This document shows, one piece after another, positions 1-9,625 of a stretch of 62,000 bases of DNA. The position numbers and the translations under genes are program-made. The stretch spans positions 377,979 through 439,978 of the forward strand of contig NW_019774625.1 in NCBI RefSeq assembly GCF_001039355.2. Direction: 5' to 3'. The notes under the pieces are model-generated. The model saw only the letters and a list, made by a program, of their open reading frames with translations, was not told the origin of the DNA and did no database searches. Positions within the stretch are counted from its first letter, which is position 1. Each line of letters starts with the position of its first letter. The stretch comes from Lingula anatina (lineage: Eukaryota > Brachiopoda > Lingulata > Lingulida > Lingulidae).

Positions 1-550
1 TTTTTTTCGTAAAAAAATTAATTTTTTTGAAAATTTTGGCCCGTTTGACCTTGAAATAAAGGTCAAAGGTCAAATCCAAGGGCATATTTGAAATCTACAC
101 ATATGACTTTTGGAAAGCCGTCTGTAGAAATTTTTCCCATAATTCCATCCGTAGGGTAGATAATTAGCATTTAATTTTGCCATTTTTAGACAAGGGTGCA
201 TTGCAATGAGTGCCACACCTAGACCCTAATACCGACAAAGCCCAAATTTTACGTGGAACGAGTTGAGATTATAGGTGACCTAAATCCAAGAGATGGGTAC
301 GGGGGCCCTTACCGTCTAGGAGGAGAAGCGGTAACGGTAGCCGTCCGGCGGAGCCGCAGGAGCCGGCGGAGCCGGCGGAACGATCCGGACGGGACTAAAA
401 CCATGTGTACCGCCAGCGCTAATGCTGGTGGTACAATTAATTCACCAGAAGGTAAGGTGCAAAGATGATCATTGTCCTACGGTAAACATGAAATGGTTAC
501 GTAATATTCTCTAATGTCTAAAGGTACATTGTGTTTTTCTTTCCTTTCAG
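1..550. other. Non-coding start of window, probably intron 1 of the first glycosyltransferase gene
   Basis: This is AT-rich sequence followed by a GC-rich patch at about 330-390 built from repeats of the triplets ggc/gga/gcc. I see no recognisable coding exon. A frame is open from 223 to about 470 and ends near a donor-like site at 452, but it starts at no convincing ATG and resembles no family I know. The pyrimidine-rich tract ending in CAG at 550 is a strong splice acceptor for the next feature. Confidence 0.5.
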
Positions 551-1725
551 AATACAGCGAGCAGTACATACATAATATAACTGACCAGGATGAATACATA
601 CAAGCAAAGTTTTTTCGCGACAAAAACAAAAGCAACCTTCATAACAAAACCGAAAGCGATAAACAAAGTGAGCATGGGAGTGATTTCTTGAGTCAAAAGC
701 AAATTGGAACATGTTTGAAAAGTAAGGAATATGGATCAGATTCAAGAAACAAAAACCAAGGACGTCGGTTGCAAATTGTTGGGTATAACTATACTCATGT
801 GAAAGACTGCTTAGCTCGAGGATGTGAACTAAATGACAAGAGGTCTCCTGTCATGATTCTATCGTGTGATACTGCAGCGGACAAAAGAGTGGCTGAAAAG
901 GTGACGGTAGTTGTGAAAACAATCCAGAGGTTAACAAGTGTTATGCGGCTTATAGAATCATTACACAGTTTTTACCCAGGGGTGAAAGTCATTGTTGTTG
1001 ACGACCACTTTAACATCACTCTTCCTTCTCCTGAACAAGTAAAAAGCATGCACCGACTTTGGCGGGTATTTATGAACAAGTCTCATGGTTTAGTGAAGTA
1101 TATCAAACTACCTGGAAATGCTGGCCTTGCCAAAGGAAGAAACACAGGCCTTAAAGAGGTTACATCTGAATACTTTCTTCTTCTTGATGATGATTTCGTG
1201 GTAACTAGCCAAACAAACATCTCGAAGATGGTAGATATTTTGGATAGAACTGATCTGACACTCGTAGCAGGTACTTTGGCATATAATCCGCCTTTTGTTT
1301 GTGTTTTAAGAATACATCCGGGGAGTAACGCATCGATTTTACAACCGTGCGAGTATATGAATATGGCATATGAAGAAATTCCTTCCTTCCCATATTGTTT
1401 TGCAGTAGACTATGTTTTAAACCTTTTCCTTGCCAGGACTGAAGCCATTCGTAGTATTGGAGGTTGGGATGAAGACTTGCTGGTTGCAGAACACAGGGAT
1501 TTCATGTTTCGTCTGAGAAAAGCTGGTTATAAACTTGCAGTTTGTACGGATATATATTTAGAACATAAGCCTATTTCCACACCGGGTTACCCCACATATA
1601 GATATACACAGGGTGAAAAATTCAAGGCACTCTTTCAAATGAAATGGAATATCAGTGAGGGCATCGCCCTTTATGAACCAATGTTTTACTTTAATCATAC
1701 CTGTAGTGCTTTAACTGTAGTTTAA
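551..1725 (+). CDS. B4GALNT1-like glycosyltransferase (GT12), catalytic exon, mosaic copy; exon 1 off-window
   Basis: This is the second exon of a two-exon Golgi glycosyltransferase. It begins after the acceptor ending at 550, in phase 1 like its three paralogues, and runs 390 codons to TAA. It contains the conserved EKVTVVVKTI start of the GT-A fold, a VVDDHF strand, NAGLAKGRNTGL, the metal-binding DDD after LLL, and a C-terminal ARTEAIRSIGGWDEDLL block. By family this is beta-1,4-N-acetylgalactosaminyltransferase type (UDP-GalNAc donor); the acceptor is unknown. The first half matches the 'B' paralogue at 14902-16064, while the part after about 1375 is almost identical to the 'A' paralogues at 4983-6175 and 10187-11379, so it is a recombinant gene. 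In gene 13096-16064 exon 1 lies about 1.7 kb upstream of exon 2; the same spacing would put this exon 1 outside the window. Confidence 0.85.
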
Positions 1726-2531
1726 ATCATAAAAGTATATTTCAATGATAATCAATTTTTTTCTATAGCTTCTTAAGAAGGATATTTGACGATTTCATTA
1801 GATTGTGTAATTTTACTTCTAAGCTTTTTATGGCTTACAGTATATATCAAATTTATAATCTATATCAAATTTATAATCGTGATTTTTAAACCACTGAAAA
1901 ATCTATAATGTAAATGTAGAATTTGTTATAATTGCAATTTGAGTAAAGCTTGGCCCATCCTTTGTAATGTTTAAAACATCAAATTTAAAAGGCAAAATTT
2001 CAAGTGTATCATTCCAATCTTGTACAAAAAAAAAAAACTTGAAATCAGTAATTTACTGGTATGTTTTTGCATTATTCGGACTTATTAGGGATAACAGAAA
2101 CTAATTGCCACTAGACCTGTCACCATAATTCACATAAAAATACTAAAATGCATCCGGAAGACAATGGATTCAGTAATTGCTCGTTGCAATCAATAAAAAA
2201 GTAGAATATTCAAAATGCAAGGAAAACTTATATCGTTTATTTAATCAGTTATAATAAAAATAAAAATAATAAAAATAAAGCATGGCTTCACAAGTTTAAT
2301 GCAAAGACGATCATTTGGTACACCTATACAGTGCACGGGGTTACAGAGTAATCGGTATATAGAATAGGGGTTTTCTAATTCATAATTTTCATTTTAAACG
2401 TTATGTTACCCGGTGATGTGTGCTCTAATACAGGGTCACCCAAAAAATCGAAACCCATAATTTTTTATGAAATCCTACAAAGGTCCATCGAATTTCAACA
2501 AATTAGCTGGACATAAACTTCAGCATGTGCT
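1726..2531. other. 3' flank of first glycosyltransferase, AT-rich
   Basis: No gene is visible. It holds a perfect 18-bp tandem repeat (two units, 1843-1860 and 1861-1878), poly-A tracts, and several AATAAA-like words that could serve as polyadenylation signals. Confidence 0.5.
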
Positions 2532-2638
2532 GTTGATAAGAAAAAAGAAGTGGTTAACTTAATCTACTCGGAGATCCTCGCATCATTGAAGTCCCATTTT
2601 AATTTAAATGTGTTTGCGGTGTACCTTACTATATGCAG
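2532..2638 (+). pseudogene. Relic of the intron-1 segment of an A-type glycosyltransferase gene
   Basis: The stretch from GATAAGAAAAAAG through CTACTCGGAGATCCTCGC to TTTGCGGTGTACCTTACT closely matches the DNA just after the exon 1 donor of the two A-type genes (4583-4675 and 9768-9865). The flanking exon is not recognisable. It looks like the remains of another, mostly lost, array member. Confidence 0.65.
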
Positions 2639-3044
2639 TATAAACTTGGGAAATGTTCATGCACATGAAGTTGAAGTCCTGCAAGTTTATTGAAATTTGA
2701 TGGACATAATAGGATTTAATAAAAATTTGATGGGTTCTGTTTTTTTCCGTACATATTTGGTCATGATGTGTGAACTTTCCCCAAATTAAAGAAGCGCATT
2801 TACACCACCCTCTTTTTATCCATAATGCCAACAAAGAGCGCAATAAGCACAATTTACTATGTCTCACCAAGGATCACCAAGGAGAAAATTATTCTTTTCC
2901 CATTTGCTCTGAACAAACTTGGGACAAAGAAAAGGAAAGAACTGGAATCATCTTTTTAAGACAACAGTGTTTGGGTAAACCATCTCCCATTGTCTCAGAT
3001 TAGCTGTTTGGATTGTTTCCGGGAGCCCGAACTGATTGTTATCT

Positions 3045-3490
3045 AGGGGACCATTCCCACAGATATATGGATCGATCTATTGCCTGGGGAGTCTCACTAA
3101 ATTGCTGTCAGACTGACCGGCTTAAACATCTGTCACGCCTAATAAAACTGATAGGGGGTAATTATCTTTACCCCTAGCTGATTCGGTAGGCGTGACAGAC
3201 ATTTAAGCCTCTTGAGCTGATAGCAATTTAGCATGAACCCCCAGGGAGTTAGGTCGATCCAGATTGATCGATCTAACACCCCATTTCCATAGATTAGATC
3301 GACCTACTTTGGATCGACCTAACTCCCTGGGGGTTCGCGCTGAATAGCTGTCAGCCGGGCGGACACGAAAGTTAATTGCTCCTTACGGCTTGTAGTGGGC
3401 GGGGACGGACACTTAAGGGGGATTATCTGACGGTAGTCTGGTGAGACTCCCCGCGGTGATAGATCGATCTAAAGTTGTGGGAATAGACCC
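3045..3490. mobile_element. Two adjacent copies of palindromic MITE family 1
   Basis: There are two back-to-back palindromic elements, about 3045-3288 and 3289-3490. Each has the terminal motif ATTCCCACAG or its complement, an internal GATCGATCTA, the block GGCGTGACAGACATTTAAG or its complement, and CCCCCAGGGAGTTAGGTCGA. The same blocks recur at 32231-32455, 34246-34457 and (diverged) 49996-50250. There is no ORF; it is a non-autonomous DNA element. Confidence 0.8.
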
Positions 3491-3960
3491 TAAGTATGGG
3501 AACCCTGTCTAGGTCTCGCCCGCTGTGCCACAGAAACTTATTATTGTTTTACTCGTGGTCGCCATCGTGCAGTTGCTTTAGCTTGAGTCAGCACGTGGAA
3601 TTTTTACTTTTCAATATCTTTTTTTTGTTATCTCTTAAAAAAAGGGTCCTCACTTTTGTCTGTTACCTTTTTTTCTGTTGATAGAGTAGTCAGTGACGGG
3701 ACAAGTATAAGCACCTTAAATTGGATTTTTTTACCTAGCTGAGGTTAGAGGACCGGTGTAACGAAACTGAGGGTCCGTGTTACAAGAAAGTCTGCCCTCC
3801 ATTTAATTGCAATGGTTACTTTAGTGGATCAAAATATAGGGCGTGGCTTACCAATTTTTTTAACAATGTTTATTCTTCGAAAGAAATGGAGGCAAAGCGC
3901 TAAAAGCATTAGATACTCTCCACAAAATTAAATAAGATAAAACAAATGAATACGTTTATG

Positions 3961-3962
<2 letters not shown>

Positions 3963-4008
<46 letters not shown>
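3963..4008. repeat. (TA)n microsatellite
   Basis: A pure TA run that ends exactly where the left copy of the 5 kb tandem duplication begins. Confidence 0.95.
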
Positions 4009-4010
<2 letters not shown>

Positions 4011-4388
4011 TTACCAATGAATGGGAAGCGGACTCATGGGGGACTCTTTATCACGTTACACCGGGAGTAGTTGGCTCAGTACGACATTTTTGGCCTCGTG
4101 GAACCAAATCAGAATATAAGCTAGAGCACCCAAACCGGTTTTAGAACGAGCGGCGAGGACTTGGCTACGGATGCAATGTCACTGTTTTGCAAATATCATG
4201 CCACATGACGCGTTTTATTCGCCCAATCTAGGATACGAGACATCTTGGATCCTAGGCCCAAACGAATAAAATGTGTTAAATAGTTCTATTAATGAAAATC
4301 AGTCATCATTATTTCAACATATTGTCGAGTGTAAAATTGTCCAATTCGAGGTCCGGTGGTGTAATGTATCTTCAACGTGTCCTTAAGC

Positions 4389-4395
4389 TATATAG
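4389..4395 (+). promoter_or_regulatory. TATA-like box of A-type glycosyltransferase gene
   Basis: TATATAG lies 46-52 bp before the ATG and is repeated at 9574-9580 before the sister gene. A short frame at 4413-4436 (8 codons with stop) ends 4 bp before the main ATG. If transcription begins about 30 bp after the TATA motif this uORF would be partly excluded, so its use is uncertain. Confidence 0.4.
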
Positions 4396-4440
4396 CCCAG
4401 TCTCGTCTCCGCATGAAACCTATAAGGGAAAACTAGAAAA

Positions 4441-6175
4441 ATGTTGAGAAAATTTAAAAACTGCCACCTTCGCTTAGTTGGCTTTTTCTTCGCTTTGATA
4501 GTATGCCTTTTAGTGATAACAAACATGGGTGATTCGTATAAACAATTTAACAGCTGGCAAAGGACAGTGTCAGGTAAGTCCATCTTTGATAAGAAAAAAG
4601 CAGCGGTTTATCTACTCGGAGATCCTCGCATCATTGAAGTTTGCGTGAATGTTTGCGGTGTACCTTACTTTATGTTACCTTAAAAAACTAGTGCCAAATA
4701 ATAAGAAATACAGCATACCATTAGCTCGTAGCCTACATAATGTGTTGTTGTTAATGTCGACGTAATTTGAAAAGGGGACAAAGGAATGAAAATTAGATGA
4801 AAGAATCTATTTAAAACAGACACAGAGCAAACAATAACATTGCATGTATATTACTGGCCATGTCCACAAAATCTGAATATACAACAGAAATGGTTTATGA
4901 GAAATGCATTGTTTCTGTTTTTATCATATATGCATTAAAAGAATAACAAAAAAAGTATGTTAATATTGTAGCTTTGTTTCAGGTCTGAAAACCATTGGTA
5001 GAAAGAGCACTGCGTTGCTATCTTATGACTACAACAAGCAGACACCTTATAAAGCCGAAAACAAAGAGAGAGGAGAGACTTCGTTTACTTACAACTCAAA
5101 CGAAAGCAATTATCAAAACGACAGCAAAGCCAACCGAGTAGATGCGGAGATCAAAAATAAAGACCTGAATTTAGAATTATGCACGGCAGCCTACCGATAC
5201 ACTCCACCGGGAAGGCGATTTCAGATTGCTGGATATAACCACACTCAAGTAGATAATTGTATTGCGCCCGTTTGTGAACTTAACAACAAACGATCTCCTG
5301 TAAATATCATTGGATGTAAAGCAACATCTGACAAAAAAGTCACTGAAAAAGTGACAGTCGTCGTGAAAACGATAAGGAGGTTAACCCTGGTAAAACGACT
5401 TATAGAATCCCTACATTATTTTTTCCCTGGAGTTAAAGTAATTGTAATAGATGATCATTTTATGAATAATACCACTGAAAACACGGAAGAACTTTGGAAT
5501 AGGTTTTTGAAGAAATGCAATGGCTTGGTCACTTATATGACTCTGAATGGAAATGCAGGGATATCCAAAGGTAGAAACACAGGTCTTAAAGAGGTGAAAT
5601 CTGAATATTTTCTTCTTCTTGATGACGATTTTATCATAACCAATCAAACAACAATTTCAAAGATGGTGGGCATCTTAGATAGCACTGATCTGACACTTGT
5701 AGCAGGTACTCTAAAAAACCACCCGCCTTTCGTTTCTGTATTAAGAATACATCCAGGAAACTTAACATCACATTTACAGCCATGCGAATATCTGAACATG
5801 GCGTACGAAGAAATTCCTTCCTTCCCATATTGTTATGCAGTAGACTATGTTTTAAACCTTTTCCTAGCTAGGACTGAAGCCATTCGTAGTATTGGAGGTT
5901 GGGATGAAGACTTGCTGGTTGCAGAACACAGGGATTTCATGTTTCGTCTGAGAAAAGCTGGTTATAAACTTGCAGTTTGTACAGATATATATTTTAAACA
6001 TAAGCCATTTTCTACACCAGATTACCACGCATATAGACAAATACAGGGTGAAAAATTCAAGGCACTCTTTCAAATGAAATGGAACATCAGTGAACCTATC
6101 CGCATATATGAACCCAAATTTTATTTCAATCATACATGCATTGATAACTCAGTAGATTCAAGCAAGGCTACATGA
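4441..6175 (+). CDS. B4GALNT1-like glycosyltransferase (GT12), A-type copy 1
   Basis: Exons are 4441-4573 and 4983-6175 (441 aa; donor gtaagtcc, acceptor tttcag, phase 1). It is a type II Golgi membrane protein: short basic tail, signal anchor at about residues 12-28, a Lys/Asn-rich stem, then a GT-A catalytic domain. Catalytic landmarks are the IDDHF strand (acidic residues about 201-202), NAGISKGRNTGL and the divalent-metal motif DDD at 258-260. The C-terminal ARTEAIRSIGGW block and late Cys residues match human B4GALNT1 in order and spacing. Family knowledge points to transfer of GalNAc in beta-1,4 linkage; glycolipid versus glycoprotein acceptor cannot be told. It is about 98% identical at protein level to the copy at 9626-11379. 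Confidence 0.9.
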
Positions 6176-7437
6176 CATGACAACGTTGTACTTTTAGATT
6201 TCAGTTAAAGGTGAATTAAGGTAAATTGCTCACAGCTCGGTGATTTTGCACTCGTGAGAAATGTCACCTACCACGGTAAAGGAAAATAATCAGTGGAGTC
6301 ATGGCGTTTTACTTTTTTTTCACAATTTTTATATATTGTTTATTAATCTAATCAAAATATCCCATACTCTAATTTCATCTGGTTTGTTTCGAGATAACAT
6401 TTTACAGGCGCTATCACAATATAGCTTTACGCAGAAAAAGGATATGGTATTGTGAAGAAAGACATCTGCTGGTCGAGGTGATAAGTTGGGATCTAAATAC
6501 CTTGTGTTTGTGTGCAATACAAGATACACCTACATGTATGTTATACATTTTATCTGTAAAGTTCGTTCAGGCGACGAAATAACGATCTATGAACTCATTT
6601 TACCTATTCTTTACCTTAGCTTCTCAATTTTGAGTAATGGAGAGAGAGGCTTGTGAATTTCACTTGCGTGATTAAGGAAAATAATTTTATTCCCATCACG
6701 TATTCATTCAGGTTTCTCAATTTATTTTAAAACAAATTAATATTTCAAATATTAATTATTGAAACCTAATTGAGGGGAGTATTGGCGTGGGGAAGAGAAG
6801 GTGTGCGTACACGGTACGTTATTTAAGATGGGATGCAACGATGCGGGGATCTATCGGTGTGAGGTCACATCGATGTGAGTCCTGGGGGTGAGGGTACATG
6901 TAGACATAACCCCGGAGTTCCCTGATTGTCTAAAGTATTAATTGAAGACATCTTTATAGTGGAAATGACAGCTAAGATTACGTTGCTCTTGTGTCCTCCG
7001 GTTACTTTTAGTGGTTTTCAACTTTTATTATGTCCATTTGTCTTCAATAAGTATTAAAGAGCTAATGTTTAACATATAAATCAACGGTCAAGCCATGAAT
7101 CGTGTTATTTTGATAAAAAAAATAACTACCAGGATATGTACATGTAGGATATGAACCAACTACCTCTAAACTTTTTTTTTCGGAAATTGTATCAAGACCG
7201 GCATTCCCCACTGATAAATGTCTGGCCTGTCATGATGTTGACCCCTCTATCAACCAAATCCCCCACTGAGTTAACGCTAAATCGAGAGGTTTTGGGCTCG
7301 CTCGGATGGTGCCCATTTACAACTCGTTTACATTATTTAAACATTTAATTCGTGCTAGACCAGCATCACTGCAATTTAGTATACGCTGCATGAATTTGTA
7401 ATTCGGGTGTTCTATTTATACAACTAAAAAGGACATC
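6176..7437. other. Intergenic segment inside the duplication
   Basis: No gene is seen. Most of it has a counterpart at 11380-13095. The last part, from about 6890, is the conserved 5' flank of the B-type exon 1. Confidence 0.5.
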
Positions 7438-7579
7438 ATGTCGAAGAAGTGTACGATTTGCCGTCTTGGTTTGGCTTTCTTCGTGATGGCGGGAAGTCTT
7501 CTTTTACTTGACTTTTCACTCAAGTATCGGTATAAACCTACTTACATACGAACTAAAGGAGATGACAGTAAAGTCTTCG
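7438..7579 (+). CDS. Orphan B-type first exon (signal anchor) of a glycosyltransferase
   Basis: The ATG opens 47 codons encoding a Cys-rich basic tail and a hydrophobic signal anchor (residues about 9-26), ending in phase 1 at a GTATGT donor. It is nearly identical to exon 1 of the gene at 13096-16064. No B-type catalytic exon follows before the N at 8638. The next in-phase acceptor downstream is that of the A-type gene at 10187, so this exon may act as an alternative first exon, or its own exon 2 may be missing from the assembly. Confidence 0.7.
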
Positions 7580-8637
7580 GTATGTATATATGGGAAGATC
7601 ATACGAATCTTCTATAATTGGGGTCCGTTTTTTCTGATCATAGTGTTCCATAAAAGCTGCAACGATATAGTTTGAAGGTTGTTATTCATGATGAAACTAT
7701 TTTACAAAAACGTATACCTGTCGAGTTATTTGTGCTTTTCTATTTCCCTCACAAATTGGAAGTCATAATGAAAAATGGTTAATGTCTAGGAAGTAGCAAC
7801 TAAGCTAATTTTGTTCTCTGGTCATAAGGAATTCATTTTTGTAAAAAAAGGTCTACAGGAAGGCCCATTCCAGGGCTTGACATTTCGGTCTATTAAAGTG
7901 TCAAATTTCCTCAAACAAATGTTGGACACGCCATCAGTATACACTTCGTTCTGGTGTACCCGGATTTAGAAGACAGGTGGCTAAATCTGGTCTCAGATAT
8001 AAATTCTTAATTGCATTTTTTGCATAACGCCGCTTCATTAAGTTATGTAACACCGCCACCATTTACACACTTTGCAAGTCCCTGGCTGACAAAATCGACT
8101 TCTCTAGATTGTCAATCTCCTGTATGATTTCGTATAAGCTCACACAGAATTTCCTTTGGGGAACCTTATTACATAGAGACCAGGGTTTTGCGTGTGTTTG
8201 TTTGGGATATATTTTAATTATAAATAACCCAACAATCTGATTGCTCAGTATTTTATCAACCTGATTGCTCAGTATTTCATTCAATATCTTTATGACCTAC
8301 TTAATTTAAGCTGATTAACTTGTATTTCATGAGATACGTCTGGTCATTTTTAAATGCAAGAGCTCCAGCAAAAATTTAGCATTAACTTTTGATATGCTAA
8401 ACTTCCGTCTCTATGTTTAGTCCTATAGAAAATCGACCCAGTTTTCTATCGGGAATATTAAAGAGTGCTGTAGGAAATGGCATTAGATTTCATTCTGTTT
8501 TTCTGTTTTTTATTGTTACTGAAGAATATTGCTATCTTAAAATTAGTTCAAGCAACAATTCACCTAAATTATGTAATGAAGACACCTTTGAACTTGTTTT
8601 AGATTTATATTGCTTTTATCACCATGAGAGAAAACAT
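7580..8637. other. Intron-like flank after orphan exon 1
   Basis: This is the counterpart of intron 1 of the gene at 13096-16064 (13238-14309). It contains no coding exon. Confidence 0.6.
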
Positions 8638-8638
8638 N

Positions 8639-9187
8639 GAGCACCTGTGGCATAAATACTGAGCACCTGTGGCATAAATTGGAATTTGCATTGCAGAGGA
8701 GAACCAATTCCTAAATAATCTTGACCAATTCCGCCACGTTCTTTAGGATGAATGGGACAATATCCCACATAACAGAATTGTTACCCATGTTGAAGGCTTG
8801 TCGCGCCGTCTACAGGAGATAATTGCAGTACGCGGTAGACGCACACGCTGTTAGGCACGTGATCTTTAACGAGCACACCCTAATGCTAATTGTGTGTGAA
8901 TTTTGTGACATTTGATGGCGTCTTTTCAAATTTATAGTCATTTATTTACATCTTTAGAAGTCACAGTGAAACAGTCGATTTGAGGGGGTACCTCTTATAA
9001 ATTTTACTAAATAGTATAAAATATGTATATTTTCACCACTATTTTGTATTTTTTTAACCATTAATCATGTTAGACAAGGTATCCGTGATAAAAAGCACTA
9101 TTTCTAACAGTTCACAGCTATGAGGTGATCATTTGTAAATAAAAGTACATGGAAATGGGGGTGGGACAACCTTTTTGACCAATGCTG
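8639..9187 (+). mobile_element. Decayed 3' end of a Tc1-like transposon
   Basis: From 8661 to 8854 the translation has the C-terminal signature of Tc1-family transposases: EHLWHKLE, then after a frameshift DQFRHVL, a stop in place of a residue, DEWDNIPHNRIV, and a LSRRLQ..I.VRGRRT ending. The element closes near 9187 with a TIR-like end (its complement begins CAGCATTGGTCAAAAAGG) next to a TA, the Tc1/mariner target. The 5' part is absent, cut at the N at 8638. GAGCACCTGTGGCATAAAT occurs twice (8639 and 8661) at the N, which looks like an assembly join. Confidence 0.8.
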
Positions 9188-9625
9188 TATATAGGCTTAC
9201 CAATGAATGGGAAGCGGACTCATGGGGGACTCTTTATCACGTTACACCGGGAGTAGTTGGCTCAGTACGACACTTTTGGCCTCGTGGAACCAAATCAGAA
9301 TAAGTCAGAGCACCCAAACCGGTTTTAGAACGAGCGGCGAGGACTTGGCTACGGATGCAATGTCACTGTTTTGCAAATATCATGCCACATGACGCGTTTT
9401 ATTCGCCCAATCTATGATACGAGACATCTTGGATCCTAGGCCCAAACGAATAAAATGTGTTAAATAGTTCTATTAATGAAAATTAGTCATCATTATTTCA
9501 ACATATTTGTCGAGTGTAAAATTGTCCAATTCGAGGTCCGGTGGTGTAATGTATCTTCAACGTGTCCTTAAGCTATATAGCCCAGTCTCGTCTCCGCATG
9601 AAACCTATAAGGGGAAACTAGAAAA

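Larger units (their letters stand above)
4009..8637 (+). repeat. Tandem segmental duplication, left copy
   Basis: From GCTTACCAATGAATGGG onward this segment aligns with 9194-14309 at a spacing of 5185 bp near its start, widening to 5672 bp at its end through indels. It carries an A-type glycosyltransferase and a lone B-type exon 1. Alignment breaks at the N at 8638. The stretch 6575-6888 differs from its partner, which has a SINE-like insertion and a TA microsatellite instead. The two copies differ at only a few percent of sites, so the duplication is recent. Confidence 0.9.

Noticed and set aside
253-451. Open frame ending in a donor-like site with the right phase to join the exon at 551
   Set aside because: It starts at GTG, contains a simple Arg-rich repeat, has no signal anchor and resembles neither known first-exon type. 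Chance is more likely.
4441-4683. 80-residue frame reading through the exon 1 donor
   Set aside because: The part after the donor is intron; the splice junction to 4983 restores the family protein.
5411-5647. Minus-strand frames inside the glycosyltransferase exons (also 10615-10851, 11056-11337)
   Set aside because: They are shadows of the plus-strand coding sequence, with no family resemblance.
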